Positions 44,556 to 54,100 of a stretch of DNA of 64,000 nucleotides are shown here, piece by piece (the first letter of the stretch is position 1; the number at the start of each line of letters is the position of its first letter). The translations under genes and the position numbers were made by a program. Source of the stretch: BB31 sp964582525 (GTDB taxonomy: Bacteria > Pseudomonadota > Gammaproteobacteria > Beggiatoales > Beggiatoaceae); the NCBI GenBank assembly GCA_964582525.1, contig CAZOSP010000004.1, positions 6,542 through 70,541 on the forward strand. The letters are read 5' to 3'. The notes under the pieces are model-generated. The model saw only the letters and a program-made list of their open reading frames with translations. It ran no database searches and had not been told where the DNA came from.

Positions 44556-46584
44556 ATGTCTTGTGCTGCTGCTGTGCATGAGTAACAGCAGTGCCAATGA
44601 GATGATTAATTACGCGGGCGCACGCGATGAAATCTCCTTGCTACGCGCTTTGGATTTGACTGAATTGATGGAGACCCGCGTTTATTCGGGCGAACGTCAG
44701 TTAAAAAAACTCAGCGAATCCGCCGCAAATATGTTGGTGATCACTGACGAAGACATTGCGCGCACGGGGGCGAAAATGCTCAGTGATCTGCTGTGGATGA
44801 CTGCCGGCGTTCAGGTGCAGGTGAAAAACAATAATCGCCACACGGCTTGGTTCCGTGGCGTACAAACTGAATTTAATAACAAGGTCGCGCTGCTGATTGA
44901 CGGCGTACCGATGCGCGATCTGTTCGGTGGCTTTAAGCTGGACGAGGAAATTCCCTTAGACAGCATTAAGCGCATAGAGATTATTCGCGGACCCGGCTCA
45001 ACACTGTATGGCGCAAATGCTTTTTCAGGGGTTATCAGCATATTTACCTACTCGCCCGGCGAGCGTAAACCTGCCAATCAAGTGACCCTAATGGCAGGTA
45101 ATGCGGCAACGTTCAGCACCTATGTGCGCGGCGAAACGGAACTTGAGCAAGCCTATTTGCAGCTACAAGCCAAATATTTCGATACCAATGGACAGGCACC
45201 GATACATGATCGCCACGGACGCATCAATAACACCGACAATCCGCAACAATCCTTAGATTATTTGCAATTCAAAGCCAGCTCTAAAGATCAGAATTTACAT
45301 TTCAGTGCGCTCTACAGTAACTTTGAAAATCTCAATGTCAACAAGGGCTTAGAAAATCCTTCTCAGCGCGATTTTAGCCGCTACAGCTTTAATCTGAATT
45401 ATACGCAAAAACTTCAGGAAGCTTTGAGTGCGCAATGGCATCTGTACTACACACGCAATGACCGTCTTGAGCGCGACATCCAATATGACATCCACAAGGG
45501 TGCGGTATTAGAAGATTTTTCTTTTAATGACGACGTGTCCTTGCTGGGCTTGCAATCGATTTGGAACTATAACGGGCATCCGCAGCACGCACTGGTGACG
45601 GGCGTGGATGTGCAGCATGAAAGCTTGCTGGAAAGCACTTTTACCAATGCAGACACTGGCTTTGTCGATTCTTTTGTACTCAATCCCGCCTACCATGATT
45701 TAAGCCAAACCAATGTCGCACTGTTTGCGCAATATTCCTACACCCTGACATCGCAAAAAACCATGCTGACAGGCGGTTTACGCTATGACCACTTAGACAT
45801 GTTTTCTAATCAACTCAACTATCGCCTAGGGCTGACTCATCGTTTCAATCAACGCCTGTCGGCTAAATTATTATATGGCACTGCCTTTCGCTCGCCGAAT
45901 TTCCTAGAATTTAGCCGCGCAGACATCAACAGCAGATTACCCGATGTAGAAACTCTCAACACCCTAGAGGCGCAATTCAATTACAGCAGCCCTAACTATA
46001 GTGTCAGTTTTTCCCTTTTTCATAACCGTTATTCTGATGTCATTCAACGCCTTGAGGGTGAAATTTTTGGCAATATTGGCACTCAGACTATGTATGGCTC
46101 TGAACTCGAATCGCGTTTCAATTTATCGCCGCATTGGTCTGGTTTCTTCAATCTCAGCTACTTAGACACTCAACAAAAAGACACAGGTGAAGCCCTGCCG
46201 CTATTTGCCGACTGGCACAGCAGCTTGGGTTTAGACGGGCAATTTCAACAAGCCGCGCACCGCTGGACGGTGCATAATCACCTTATCATTTACGGCGACC
46301 GCCGCGACTGGTCAAGCAACGCTTGGGACATCGGGCAACAAGGGCGTTACGACAATCGCCCCAACAGCTTAAGCGACGGCTTTGCCATCTGGTATGCCAG
46401 CATTCGCTACCAAACGCTCAGCGGCACTTATAAAGGCTTAGAACTCGCCTTAAGTATTCACAATGTACTCAATGAGACTTACTATACACAAAGTAGCTCC
46501 CCGCCCGGAGCCCATCGTATTGCGTACTTTGATAATCAATATGAAGCACGCCAATATTACCTATCGCTCACCTATCATTGGTAA
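44521..46584 (+). CDS. TonB-dependent outer-membrane receptor
   Basis: 687 residues. A leader about 24 long (KCLVLLLCMSNSSA) is followed by a plug with MLVITDEDIARTGAKMLSDLLWM, VALLIDGVPMRDLF, SIKRIEIIRGPGSTLYGANAFSGVISI, and a C-terminal barrel with repeated aromatic strands ending LSLTYHW, the usual terminal aromatic. A TonB box may be LTELMETRVYSG. It imports a siderophore, cobalamin or similar ligand; the ligand is unknown. The start lies inside the upstream ATPase gene. It is followed 18 bp later by a metallo-beta-lactamase-fold hydrolase. Confidence 0.9.
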   Translation: MKPLILFLSNYKCLVLLLCMSNSSANEMINYAGARDEISLLRALDLTELMETRVYSGERQLKKLSESAANMLVITDEDIARTGAKMLSDLLWMTAGVQVQVKNNNRHTAWFRGVQTEFNNKVALLIDGVPMRDLFGGFKLDEEIPLDSIKRIEIIRGPGSTLYGANAFSGVISIFTYSPGERKPANQVTLMAGNAATFSTYVRGETELEQAYLQLQAKYFDTNGQAPIHDRHGRINNTDNPQQSLDYLQFKASSKDQNLHFSALYSNFENLNVNKGLENPSQRDFSRYSFNLNYTQKLQEALSAQWHLYYTRNDRLERDIQYDIHKGAVLEDFSFNDDVSLLGLQSIWNYNGHPQHALVTGVDVQHESLLESTFTNADTGFVDSFVLNPAYHDLSQTNVALFAQYSYTLTSQKTMLTGGLRYDHLDMFSNQLNYRLGLTHRFNQRLSAKLLYGTAFRSPNFLEFSRADINSRLPDVETLNTLEAQFNYSSPNYSVSFSLFHNRYSDVIQRLEGEIFGNIGTQTMYGSELESRFNLSPHWSGFFNLSYLDTQQKDTGEALPLFADWHSSLGLDGQFQQAAHRWTVHNHLIIYGDRRDWSSNAWDIGQQGRYDNRPNSLSDGFAIWYASIRYQTLSGTYKGLELALSIHNVLNETYYTQSSSPPGAHRIAYFDNQYEARQYYLSLTYHW

Positions 46585-46601
46585 ACTAAACAGGCGCAGA
46601 C

Positions 46602-47645
46602 ATGAAAATAACCGCTATCGGTGTAAATGCCGCCTTTTCAACAGGCACTTATGAACCGGCTATTTCTCTCGAAAAAGCTTCGCAGGCAGTGACGCAATTA
46701 TTACAAGAACACAATGGACAGATCACCGCTGAGCAAGTTGCCAGCAGGCTTCAAGCGATGAGCGACGGGTATTATCTGCCCAAATGGCAATCCAATTTTT
46801 TAATTGAATTTGACATGCTCAACAAGCGCGGAGAACGTCCCTATCGCTTGCTGGTGGATGTGGGTGGCGATGCGCGACATGCGCTCAAAGCACTGCACTT
46901 GGGTTCGGCGAAAATCGACGGCATCTACATCTCCCATCCGCACAACGACCACATCGGCGGCATGGAATACATGGCACTCACCACGCTGTTCAACCCGTTT
47001 TACACGCCGGCAAAAAAACAATGGCTAGGCGACCAATTCATCGCCGACAAACTTTTTTTAGAACAAAATGTCTGGTCTGTGCCGCCGGGCAGTTGCAAAC
47101 CCGACTTGTTCGTTCACAAAAAAGTTTTAGAACCCCTCAAACGCGCCGTAGGTCCCGGCATGGACACTGTGCAAGGCGTACCGGATGTCACCATCGAAAC
47201 CTATTTTGATGTACACCTAGTCGGCAAACAAGAAGACGGCACCACCAGCAGCCACATCTTTGAAGATGGCAATGCGACTTGGAAAATGACCCCTATTTTC
47301 GCCATGCACGTTATTTCCAGTTCGGAAGAAATGCCCAGCTACGGCATCAGCCTCGAACACTCCAGCGGCTACAACGTCCTCATGCCCACTGACACCCAGC
47401 ACATGATCCCCAAACAACTGGAAGCCCATTATCACCGAGCTAATCGTATCTACATGGACTGCGAAACGAGTCCCTTCCCCTCCGGCGTACATCCCCATAT
47501 ATCCAATTTAATCAACGATATGAACCCGGACATTCAGAAAAAATGCCTGCTTTATCATTACGACAGCTACCCAGAAATTCCCGACGGCATGTTTTACGGT
47601 ATTTTGTGCGCCGGTGATGCGCATATTTATCCTGATTTTTCCTAA
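46602..47645 (+). CDS. Metallo-beta-lactamase-fold hydrolase
   Basis: 347 residues. The di-metal motif HxHxDH is in YISHPHNDHIGG, with further ligands in VISSSEEMPSYGISLEH, TDTQH and a late His (PHISNL or YHYD). It resembles the large MBL hydrolases that cleave cyclic nucleotides or phosphodiesters. The N-terminal block (MKITAIGVNAAFSTG) is typical of cAMP phosphodiesterase-like proteins. It is 17 bp downstream of the TonB receptor and probably in the same transcript. Confidence 0.8.
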   Translation: MKITAIGVNAAFSTGTYEPAISLEKASQAVTQLLQEHNGQITAEQVASRLQAMSDGYYLPKWQSNFLIEFDMLNKRGERPYRLLVDVGGDARHALKALHLGSAKIDGIYISHPHNDHIGGMEYMALTTLFNPFYTPAKKQWLGDQFIADKLFLEQNVWSVPPGSCKPDLFVHKKVLEPLKRAVGPGMDTVQGVPDVTIETYFDVHLVGKQEDGTTSSHIFEDGNATWKMTPIFAMHVISSSEEMPSYGISLEHSSGYNVLMPTDTQHMIPKQLEAHYHRANRIYMDCETSPFPSGVHPHISNLINDMNPDIQKKCLLYHYDSYPEIPDGMFYGILCAGDAHIYPDFS

Positions 47646-47762
47646 GTGGGAGCGGCTAATCGTAAGACTTAGCCCCGCTGCCGCTGGCGGCGTTTTGGCT
47701 GAGCTTTACAGTCAGCCACTCCCAGCCCCGCCACTGGCGGCGTTTTGCTACATATCCATCCC
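47646..47762. repeat. Duplicated short repeat at a convergent junction
   Basis: Two near-identical units, CTGGCGGCGTTTTG with CCCCGC(C/T) before them, at about 47671-47698 and 47725-47752. It lies between convergent genes. Confidence 0.4.
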
Positions 47763-49442
47763 TTATTCGTCGGTCACACAACCGTGCGAAGCATCTTTAA
47801 CGCTTTTGATGAACTTGTACAAAGTCCCTTTGCTGGCTTTGTAAGGCGGCATCGTCCAAGCGACTTGGCGGTTTGCCATCTCGTCATCGCTAACATCCAC
47901 CGATAACGTGTTTTTGTCCGCATCAATGCTGATAATATCGCCGTTTTCGATAAGCGCGATAGCCCCGCCCTCCTGTGCTTCAGGGACGATGTGACCAATG
48001 ATAAAACCATGCGAGCCGCCGGAAAAACGTCCATCGGTCAGCAGGGCGACATCCGCCCCCAAACCCGCGCCCATAATCGCAGAAGTCGGTGTCAGCATTT
48101 CCGGCATACCGGGTCCGCCTTTAGGTCCTTCGTAGCGAATCACAACCACATCACCTTTAACGATCTCATTGCGTTCCAATGCCGCGAGCATATCCTCTTC
48201 GCAATCATAGACTTTCGCAGGTCCAGAGAACTGCAAGCCTTCCTTGCCAGTGATTTTCGCCACCGCGCCGCCGGGCGCGAGGTTGCCTTTGAGAATACGG
48301 ATATGTCCGTTGGCTTTGATGGGTTTTTCTAGCGGTTGGATAATCGGTTGATTTTCGTGTAAACCGCGCACCTCGGCGAGATTTTCGCCCAAAGTTTTAC
48401 CGCTCACGGTCATGCAGCTACCATCCAGATAACCCTTTTCAAGCAAATATTTCATCACCGCCGGAGTGCCGCCCACTTTGTGCAAATCTTCCATGACGTA
48501 TTTGCCGCTCGGTTTGAGATCGGCAATAAAAGGCACGCGGTCGCTGACGGTTTGGAAGTCATCAATGCTCAATTCCACTCCCACCGCTCGCGCCATCGCC
48601 AGTAAATGCAGTACCGCATTCGTCGAGCCGCCGGTTGCCATGATCATCACCATGGCATTTTCAAAAGCAGCGCGAGTCATAATGTCGCTGGGTTTGAGAT
48701 CGCGCTCTAAGAGAATTTTCACCGCCTCGCCAACCCGCAAGCATTCTTCGCGTTTGCCCGCATCTTCGGCGGGATAGGAAGAGCTAAAAGGCAGGCTCAT
48801 GCCCATGGCTTCAATCGCTGTTGCCATCGTATTCGCGGTGTACATACCGCCGCACGCGCCAGCACCGGGACAGGCATGGCGCACAATGTCTTGGCGTTCT
48901 TCTTCGCTGATTTTGCCGCTGATAAAGGCACCGTAGGATTGAAACGCCGAGACAATATCCAGCGGCTCTTGCTTTTTGCTAAAGCCCGGCTTAATGGTAC
49001 CGCCATAGACCATCAAGCCGGGGCGATTCAAACGCGCCATGCCGATGATGCAGCCCGGCATGTTTTTATCGCAACCGGGCAAAGTCACTGCCGCATCGTA
49101 CCATTGTCCGCCCATCACGGTTTCAATCGAATCTGCAATTAAATCACGCGATTGCAGCGAATAACTCATACCGCGAGTTCCCATCGAAATGCCGTCGCTC
49201 ACGCCGATGGTGTTGAAGCGATAACCCATTAAGCCCGCAGCTTGCACGCCTTCTTTGACCGCTTGGGCTAAGTCGAGCAGGTGCATGTTGCACGGGTTGC
49301 CTTCGTACCACACGCTGGCAATACCGACCTGCGGTTTCTGCATATCGGTTTCCGTTAAACCAGTAGCGTAGAGCATGGCTTGTGACGCGCCCTGCGATTT
49401 GGGCTGGGTAATGATAGAACTGTATTTGTTGAGTGTAGGCAT
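47763..49442 (-). CDS. ilvD: Dihydroxy-acid dehydratase
   Basis: 559 residues from the ATG at 49442 with AGGAGACA upstream. Converts 2,3-dihydroxy-isovalerate and -methylvalerate to the oxo acids in Val, Leu and Ile synthesis. The iron-sulfur ligands are in LPGCDKNMPGCIIG and GACGGMYTANTM. The active-site segments are GGSTNAVLHLLAMAR and FSGGSHGFIIGHIVPEAQEGG. The short form (560) resembles the 2Fe-2S type. No other ilv genes are adjacent. Confidence 0.96.
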   Translation of the reverse strand: MPTLNKYSSIITQPKSQGASQAMLYATGLTETDMQKPQVGIASVWYEGNPCNMHLLDLAQAVKEGVQAAGLMGYRFNTIGVSDGISMGTRGMSYSLQSRDLIADSIETVMGGQWYDAAVTLPGCDKNMPGCIIGMARLNRPGLMVYGGTIKPGFSKKQEPLDIVSAFQSYGAFISGKISEEERQDIVRHACPGAGACGGMYTANTMATAIEAMGMSLPFSSSYPAEDAGKREECLRVGEAVKILLERDLKPSDIMTRAAFENAMVMIMATGGSTNAVLHLLAMARAVGVELSIDDFQTVSDRVPFIADLKPSGKYVMEDLHKVGGTPAVMKYLLEKGYLDGSCMTVSGKTLGENLAEVRGLHENQPIIQPLEKPIKANGHIRILKGNLAPGGAVAKITGKEGLQFSGPAKVYDCEEDMLAALERNEIVKGDVVVIRYEGPKGGPGMPEMLTPTSAIMGAGLGADVALLTDGRFSGGSHGFIIGHIVPEAQEGGAIALIENGDIISIDADKNTLSVDVSDDEMANRQVAWTMPPYKASKGTLYKFIKSVKDASHGCVTDE

Positions 49443-49877
49443 CAATGTCTCCTGTGTTTTTTGCTAACGATTAACGATGTAGGGCGGATTAAGGCGCGTC
49501 TTTTTGCGTCGTATCCGCCAATTATATGAAAACGATGTAGGGCGGATTAAGGCGCGTTTTTTTTGCGCCGTATCCGCCAATTAGTGCGTAGGGTGCGCGA
49601 CATCTTTTCGTCGCGCACGCGGGATGATGGCACGCTGCCAAGCATTCGCGTTCGCGCCACAAAAAGACGTGGCGCAAACCCTACTTTGCTATTAAATCAA
49701 TCACTGCGAGAGCAGCGCGTTGATCGGAGTCTTGTTTTAAGACTTGATGAATACGCGCAAACTCTCCCTGCACTGCGGCAGTGCGTAGGGTGCGCGACAT
49801 CTTTTCGTCGCGCACGCGGGATGATGGCACGCTGCCAAGCATTCGCGTTCGCGCCACAAAAAGACGTGGCGCAAACC
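49443..49877. other. Repeat array between ilvD and lpxB
   Basis: Two copies of GATGTAGGGCGGATTAAGGCGCGT ... CGTATCCGCCAATTA (about 49474-49524 and 49531-49583), then the first copy of a 197-bp tandem unit. There is no gene. Confidence 0.75.
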
Positions 49878-49977
49878 CTACTTTGCTATTAAATCAATCA
49901 CTGCGAGAGCAGCGCGTTGATCGGAGTCTTGTTTTAAGACTTGATGAATACGCGCAAACTCTCCCTGCACTGCGGCA
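49584..49977. repeat. Perfect 197-bp tandem duplication at the 3' end of lpxB
   Basis: Copy 1 is 49584-49780 and copy 2 is 49781-49977; they match base for base by eye. Each unit contains a C-type repeat (GTGCGCGACATCTTTTCGTCG..., ATTCGCGTTCGCGCC...) plus the last 97 bp of the lpxB coding region. Copy 2 supplies the real end of lpxB; copy 1 is a dead partial duplicate. Confidence 0.9.
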
Positions 49978-51101
49978 GTTTTGGCAGGGTTGTCGAGCCA
50001 ATCCAGCACAGCTTGTCCGAGATTTTCCGCAGTAGCTTCAGACTGAATAAATTCAGGCACCAAAACCTTGCCAGATAGCAAATTGGGCAAAGAAACCTGT
50101 TCAATTTTAACCAAACGTTTCGCCAGCCAATAGGTCAGCGGCGCGAGTTTGTAGGCGACGACCATCGGACGTTTGAGTAGCGCGGCTTCCAGTGTCGCGG
50201 TGCCAGAGGCGAGGATGATGACTTCTGCGGCTGTCATAGCACTGTGACTGTGTCCGTCCAAGCAGTGCAGCGGTAGGTTTGCGTATTGGCTTGCTTGGGT
50301 GTGCTGCATAAAACAGTTTTTTAGTTTTTCATTGGCTAAAGGGACCAGAAATTCCAGTTCTGGGCTGCGTTGTTGTAGCCATAGCGCGGTGTCTAAAAAG
50401 ACCCGGCTAAGGCGGCTGACTTCGCTGAGGCGGCTGCCGGGGAGCAGGGCGATGTAGCCTTTGTTGGCGGCTAAACCGAGTTCAGTACGCGCTGCTGTTG
50501 CGTCGCTGTGGGTGGGAATCTGTTGAGCCAGCGGATGCCCAACAAAGCGCACGGGATGTCCATGTTTTTGGTAAAAAGCAGCCTCAAAAGGAAAAAGAGT
50601 CAACATCAAATCACAAGATTGCCGGATACCAGCCAAACGTGAAGCGCGCCACGCCCACACGGTGGGACTGACGTAATGAACAGTGGGGATGCCGGCTTGC
50701 TTGAGGCGGCGTTCCAGCGGCAAATTAAAATCAGGCGCATCAATGCCGATAAATACATCAGGGCGGTTATGTAGAAAATGGCGAATGAGGTGATTGTGGC
50801 AGCGTTTGAGCGACACGTAGCGTCCTAGCACTTCAACGATGCCCATGACGGAAAGTAGTTCCATTGGGTAGCGCGTGTTCATGCCGGCTGCCAGCATTTT
50901 TTCCCCGCCTATGCCGTCAAATTGTGCGTTAGGGAAGTGTTGACGTAAAGCGCGGATCAGTCCCGCGCCGAGCAGATCGCCGGACATTTCGCCAGTAACT
51001 ATGCCGAACTGTAGTGGACTTTGCTGCCAAGCATTCGCGTTCGCGCCACAAAAAGACGTGGCGCAAACCCTACTCTGCTGTAGTGGAGGCTCAGGCATCG
51101 G
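49878..51101 (-). CDS. lpxB: Lipid-A-disaccharide synthase
   Basis: 407 residues from the ATG at 51101 (MPEPPLQQ). LpxB joins UDP-2,3-diacylglucosamine and lipid X. The family begins near FGIVTGEMSGDLLGAGLIRAL, with FDGIGGEKMLAAGM, VHYVSPTVWAWRASRL, LLPGSRLSEVSRL and ILASGTATLEAALLKRPMVV. About 28 residues precede the family start; 17 of them (RVCATSFCGANANAWQ) are encoded by a C-type repeat read in frame. The start therefore seems to have been extended by repeat insertion. The ATG overlaps the end of the upstream giant kinase. The 3' end is part of the 197-bp duplication. Confidence 0.93.
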   Translation of the reverse strand, partial: PMPEPPLQQSRVCATSFCGANANAWQQSPLQFGIVTGEMSGDLLGAGLIRALRQHFPNAQFDGIGGEKMLAAGMNTRYPMELLSVMGIVEVLGRYVSLKRCHNHLIRHFLHNRPDVFIGIDAPDFNLPLERRLKQAGIPTVHYVSPTVWAWRASRLAGIRQSCDLMLTLFPFEAAFYQKHGHPVRFVGHPLAQQIPTHSDATAARTELGLAANKGYIALLPGSRLSEVSRLSRVFLDTALWLQQRSPELEFLVPLANEKLKNCFMQHTQASQYANLPLHCLDGHSHSAMTAAEVIILASGTATLEAALLKRPMVVAYKLAPLTYWLAKRLVKIEQVSLPNLLSGKVLVPEFIQSEATAENLGQAVLDWLDNPAKTAAVQGEFARIHQVLKQDSDQRAALAVIDLIAK

Positions 51102-51170
51102 GTGAAGTTTCCTGCTGGTGTAGGGTGCGCGACATCTTTTCGTCGCGCACGCGGGATGATGGTGCGCAAC
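51032..51170. repeat. C-type repeat at the kinase/lpxB junction
   Basis: 51032-51075 (ATTCGCGTTCGCGCC...) lies inside lpxB and 51119-51170 (GTAGGGTGCGCGACATC...) lies inside the kinase gene. Both halves are translated, on the same strand, in different genes. Confidence 0.8.
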
Positions 51171-54100
51171 CAAGTAGCCGCGCAAAGTTGTGCAAATCAT
51201 TCTGCATGGCAGCGAGATTGAATAATTGGGTATTTTGATAGAGTTCTTGCGCCCAATCTAGCACCTGTTGACATTGATACTCTTCTGCTAATGCTTTAAT
51301 TTTTAAGGCAAAGTCCTCTATGTCATTGATTGATGAATAGGCATTGAAAGCTTGTGCGGTGGGCAAGTGGGTGTTTTGCAAAATAGTCAACAGGTCTTCG
51401 GGAATCGGCGCGTTTTTGACTTCCGCACCTACCTCCGCGGCTCCTGGTTGGGCTATGTCGCTTTGCTCGGTTGGCGCGGGTAAAAATTGTGCCAGCATTT
51501 CTAGTAGGGTTTGTTTGCTGACGGGTTTGCTGAGGTAGCCGTCACACAAGACGCGGATTTCTTCTTCGTCTTCTTTCATCGCCAGGGCGGTGAGGGCGAT
51601 GACCGGAATGTGGCGCAGTTGTGGGTCATTTTTTAATAAGCGGGTGGCAGCATCGCCGTCTAGTATGGGCATTTTCATGTCCATTAATATGAGGTCGGGA
51701 TGGTGTTGCTTGGCTTGTGCGATGGCTTGTTCGCCATTTTCTGCTTCTAATAGGGTGAAGGGGTGGGCGGATAGGTAGAATTTTAACAGTTTGCGATTGA
51801 GCGGTACGTCGTCGGCTATCAATAGGCTGGCTGGGGCAAATTGCGTGTGGGCAGGGACGGGTGCGGTTTTATGCTTGTGTGTTTCGGAGGGTCCGTGAAC
51901 TACTTGCACTTTGTGCAGCATGACGGTGAAGGTGCTGCCGTCTCCGGGGCGGCTTTGTAGGGCGAGAATGCCGCCCATCACTTCGACGAGACGTTTGCTG
52001 ATCGCCAGCCCTAGCCCGGTGCCGCCGTATTTGGCGTGGCTTTGGTTTTGTTGCTGTTCAAACGCGCCAAATATGCTGGTTTGTTGATCTTTGGGGATGC
52101 CGATGCCGGTGTCGGTGACCGAGAAGCTTAACTGGATATGGTTTTTTTCCGCAGCCAAATAGTCAAACCAGATTTTTAGGCTAATGCCGCCTTGTTCGGT
52201 GAATTTGATGGCGTTGCCGATCAAATTGAGCAGTATCTGACGTACACGGGTTTCGTCAATGAGCAGTTGTTGCGGTAGATCATCGGGAATCTCCAGACTA
52301 AAGCTGAGTTGTTTTTCTTGCAATTTGTGGGTAAAAATTTTGCGCATGTCCTCAAAGAGCGTGCGCAGCTCGGCGGGATAGTATTCGAGTTCGAGCTTGC
52401 CGGCTTCGACTTTGGATAGGTCGAGAATGTCGTTAATCAGTTTGAGGAGTGATTTGCCGCTGGTTTCAATGGCATGAAGAAATTCTTTGTGGCGTGCTTC
52501 GAGTTGGGCATTGAGCAGGATGTCGGTAAAGCCCAAGATAGCGTTCATCGGTGTGCGGATTTCGTGGCTCATGTTGGCGAGAAATTCGCTTTTAGCGCGG
52601 TTGGCTTGTTCCGCTTGGTTTTTCGCTAGGCGTAATTCGTCTTCAATACGCTTAAGCTCGCTGACATCTTTAGCGATGCTGTTAAAAGCGATGACTTCGC
52701 CCTGCTCGTTGAGGGCGGGCTGGATAGTCCAAAGCATGTAACGGGTTTGATGGTCACGGCTAACTAGGCGGTTAGAAAAATTAATGTTGCCGGGCTTTTG
52801 TTGTATCCAGGCGTGCAATGCTTGAAGGCTTTTTTGCTGATCTTCGGCATGAATAAAGTCAAATAACGAAGTGCCGATCAACGCTTGTGGCGGCACTGCA
52901 AACAGAGCTTGGGCGGCGGGATTGACATATAAAAAATCGCCTTTGTTATCGATTTGTGCGACTAGGCTTTCAGTGCCTTCAACCAATATGCGGTATTGTT
53001 CTTCGCTTTTATGGAGGGCTGCTTCGGATTGTTTGCGTTGTTCGATTTCCCTATTGAGACGCGCTTGCTGGCGGGCTTGCACGGCTTCACGGTAGCGTAA
53101 AAATAATTTCCAAACAACTGCGCAAAGGGCAAATAAATAAGCCATGTATGCCCACCAAGTGCACCAGAAGGGCGGAGCGATAATAATGCGTAAACGCGCA
53201 TTGACCGGTCCCCAAACGCCTTCGTTATTGCTCGCTTTGACTTGAAAAACATAATTGCCGGGCGGCACTTTGGTGAAAAATGCGCGTTGCCGATTTTTGA
53301 TAGTTTGCCACTCGGAATCAAAACCGAGCAATCGATAGGCGTACTGATTTTTGTTCGGCTGAATGTAATTTAAGGCGACAAATTTCAAGTTAAAAGAGTT
53401 CTGCCAATGCGCCAGCGTGAGCGTGTCGGTTTCGGAAATGGGGTATTGCAAAGGCGAGTCAGGACTGTTGGGCGTGATGTTTTGCTGAGAAATTTCCAAG
53501 TGGGTTAAAATCACCGGCGGAGGGTAACGGTTAGTTTTGAAAAAATCCGGAAAAAAGCTATTAAAACCGTTGATGCCGCCAAAAAACAGCTCACCGGTGT
53601 GGCTTTTGGCATACGCAGAATTGAAAATATTGCTTTGTAAGCCATCAGCAATATCGTAGTGCTTGAAGGCTTGCGTGGGTTCAGCGTCAGGCGCGAAACG
53701 GCTAATCCCTTGAAAGCTGCTCAACCATAAATAGCCGTTATCATCTTCAAGCACACCCCGAATAAAATCACTGGCTAAACCTTGATTTTGCAATTCTTTA
53801 GGCTGCTCGCGGTAGTGCAGAAAGCGACCGCTTGGATAGTCTGCTGAAGCAGTCTCCAACAATTTATTTAAGCCACTGTCGGCAGTGCTGATCCAAATTG
53901 TCCCGTCTTGATCTTGCAACACATTGGTCATGTCATTGCTGCTTAAACTGTCTTTTTGATGGGGACTATGTTGATAGTGTAATGGCGGTTGAGTGCGATC
54001 TTTGGCAAAACACAACACGCCGTCTTCCAAGGTGCTGACCCACAGACGTTGCTGGCGATCCTCATAAATATCGATAATCGACAGCAGTTGATCAGCCCTA

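Noticed and set aside
49563..50035. Plus-strand frames of 84-109 codons in the repeat array
   Set aside because: They read through the 197-bp duplicate and antisense to lpxB; their repeated peptide (RDIFSSRTRDDGTLPS) is repeat-derived.
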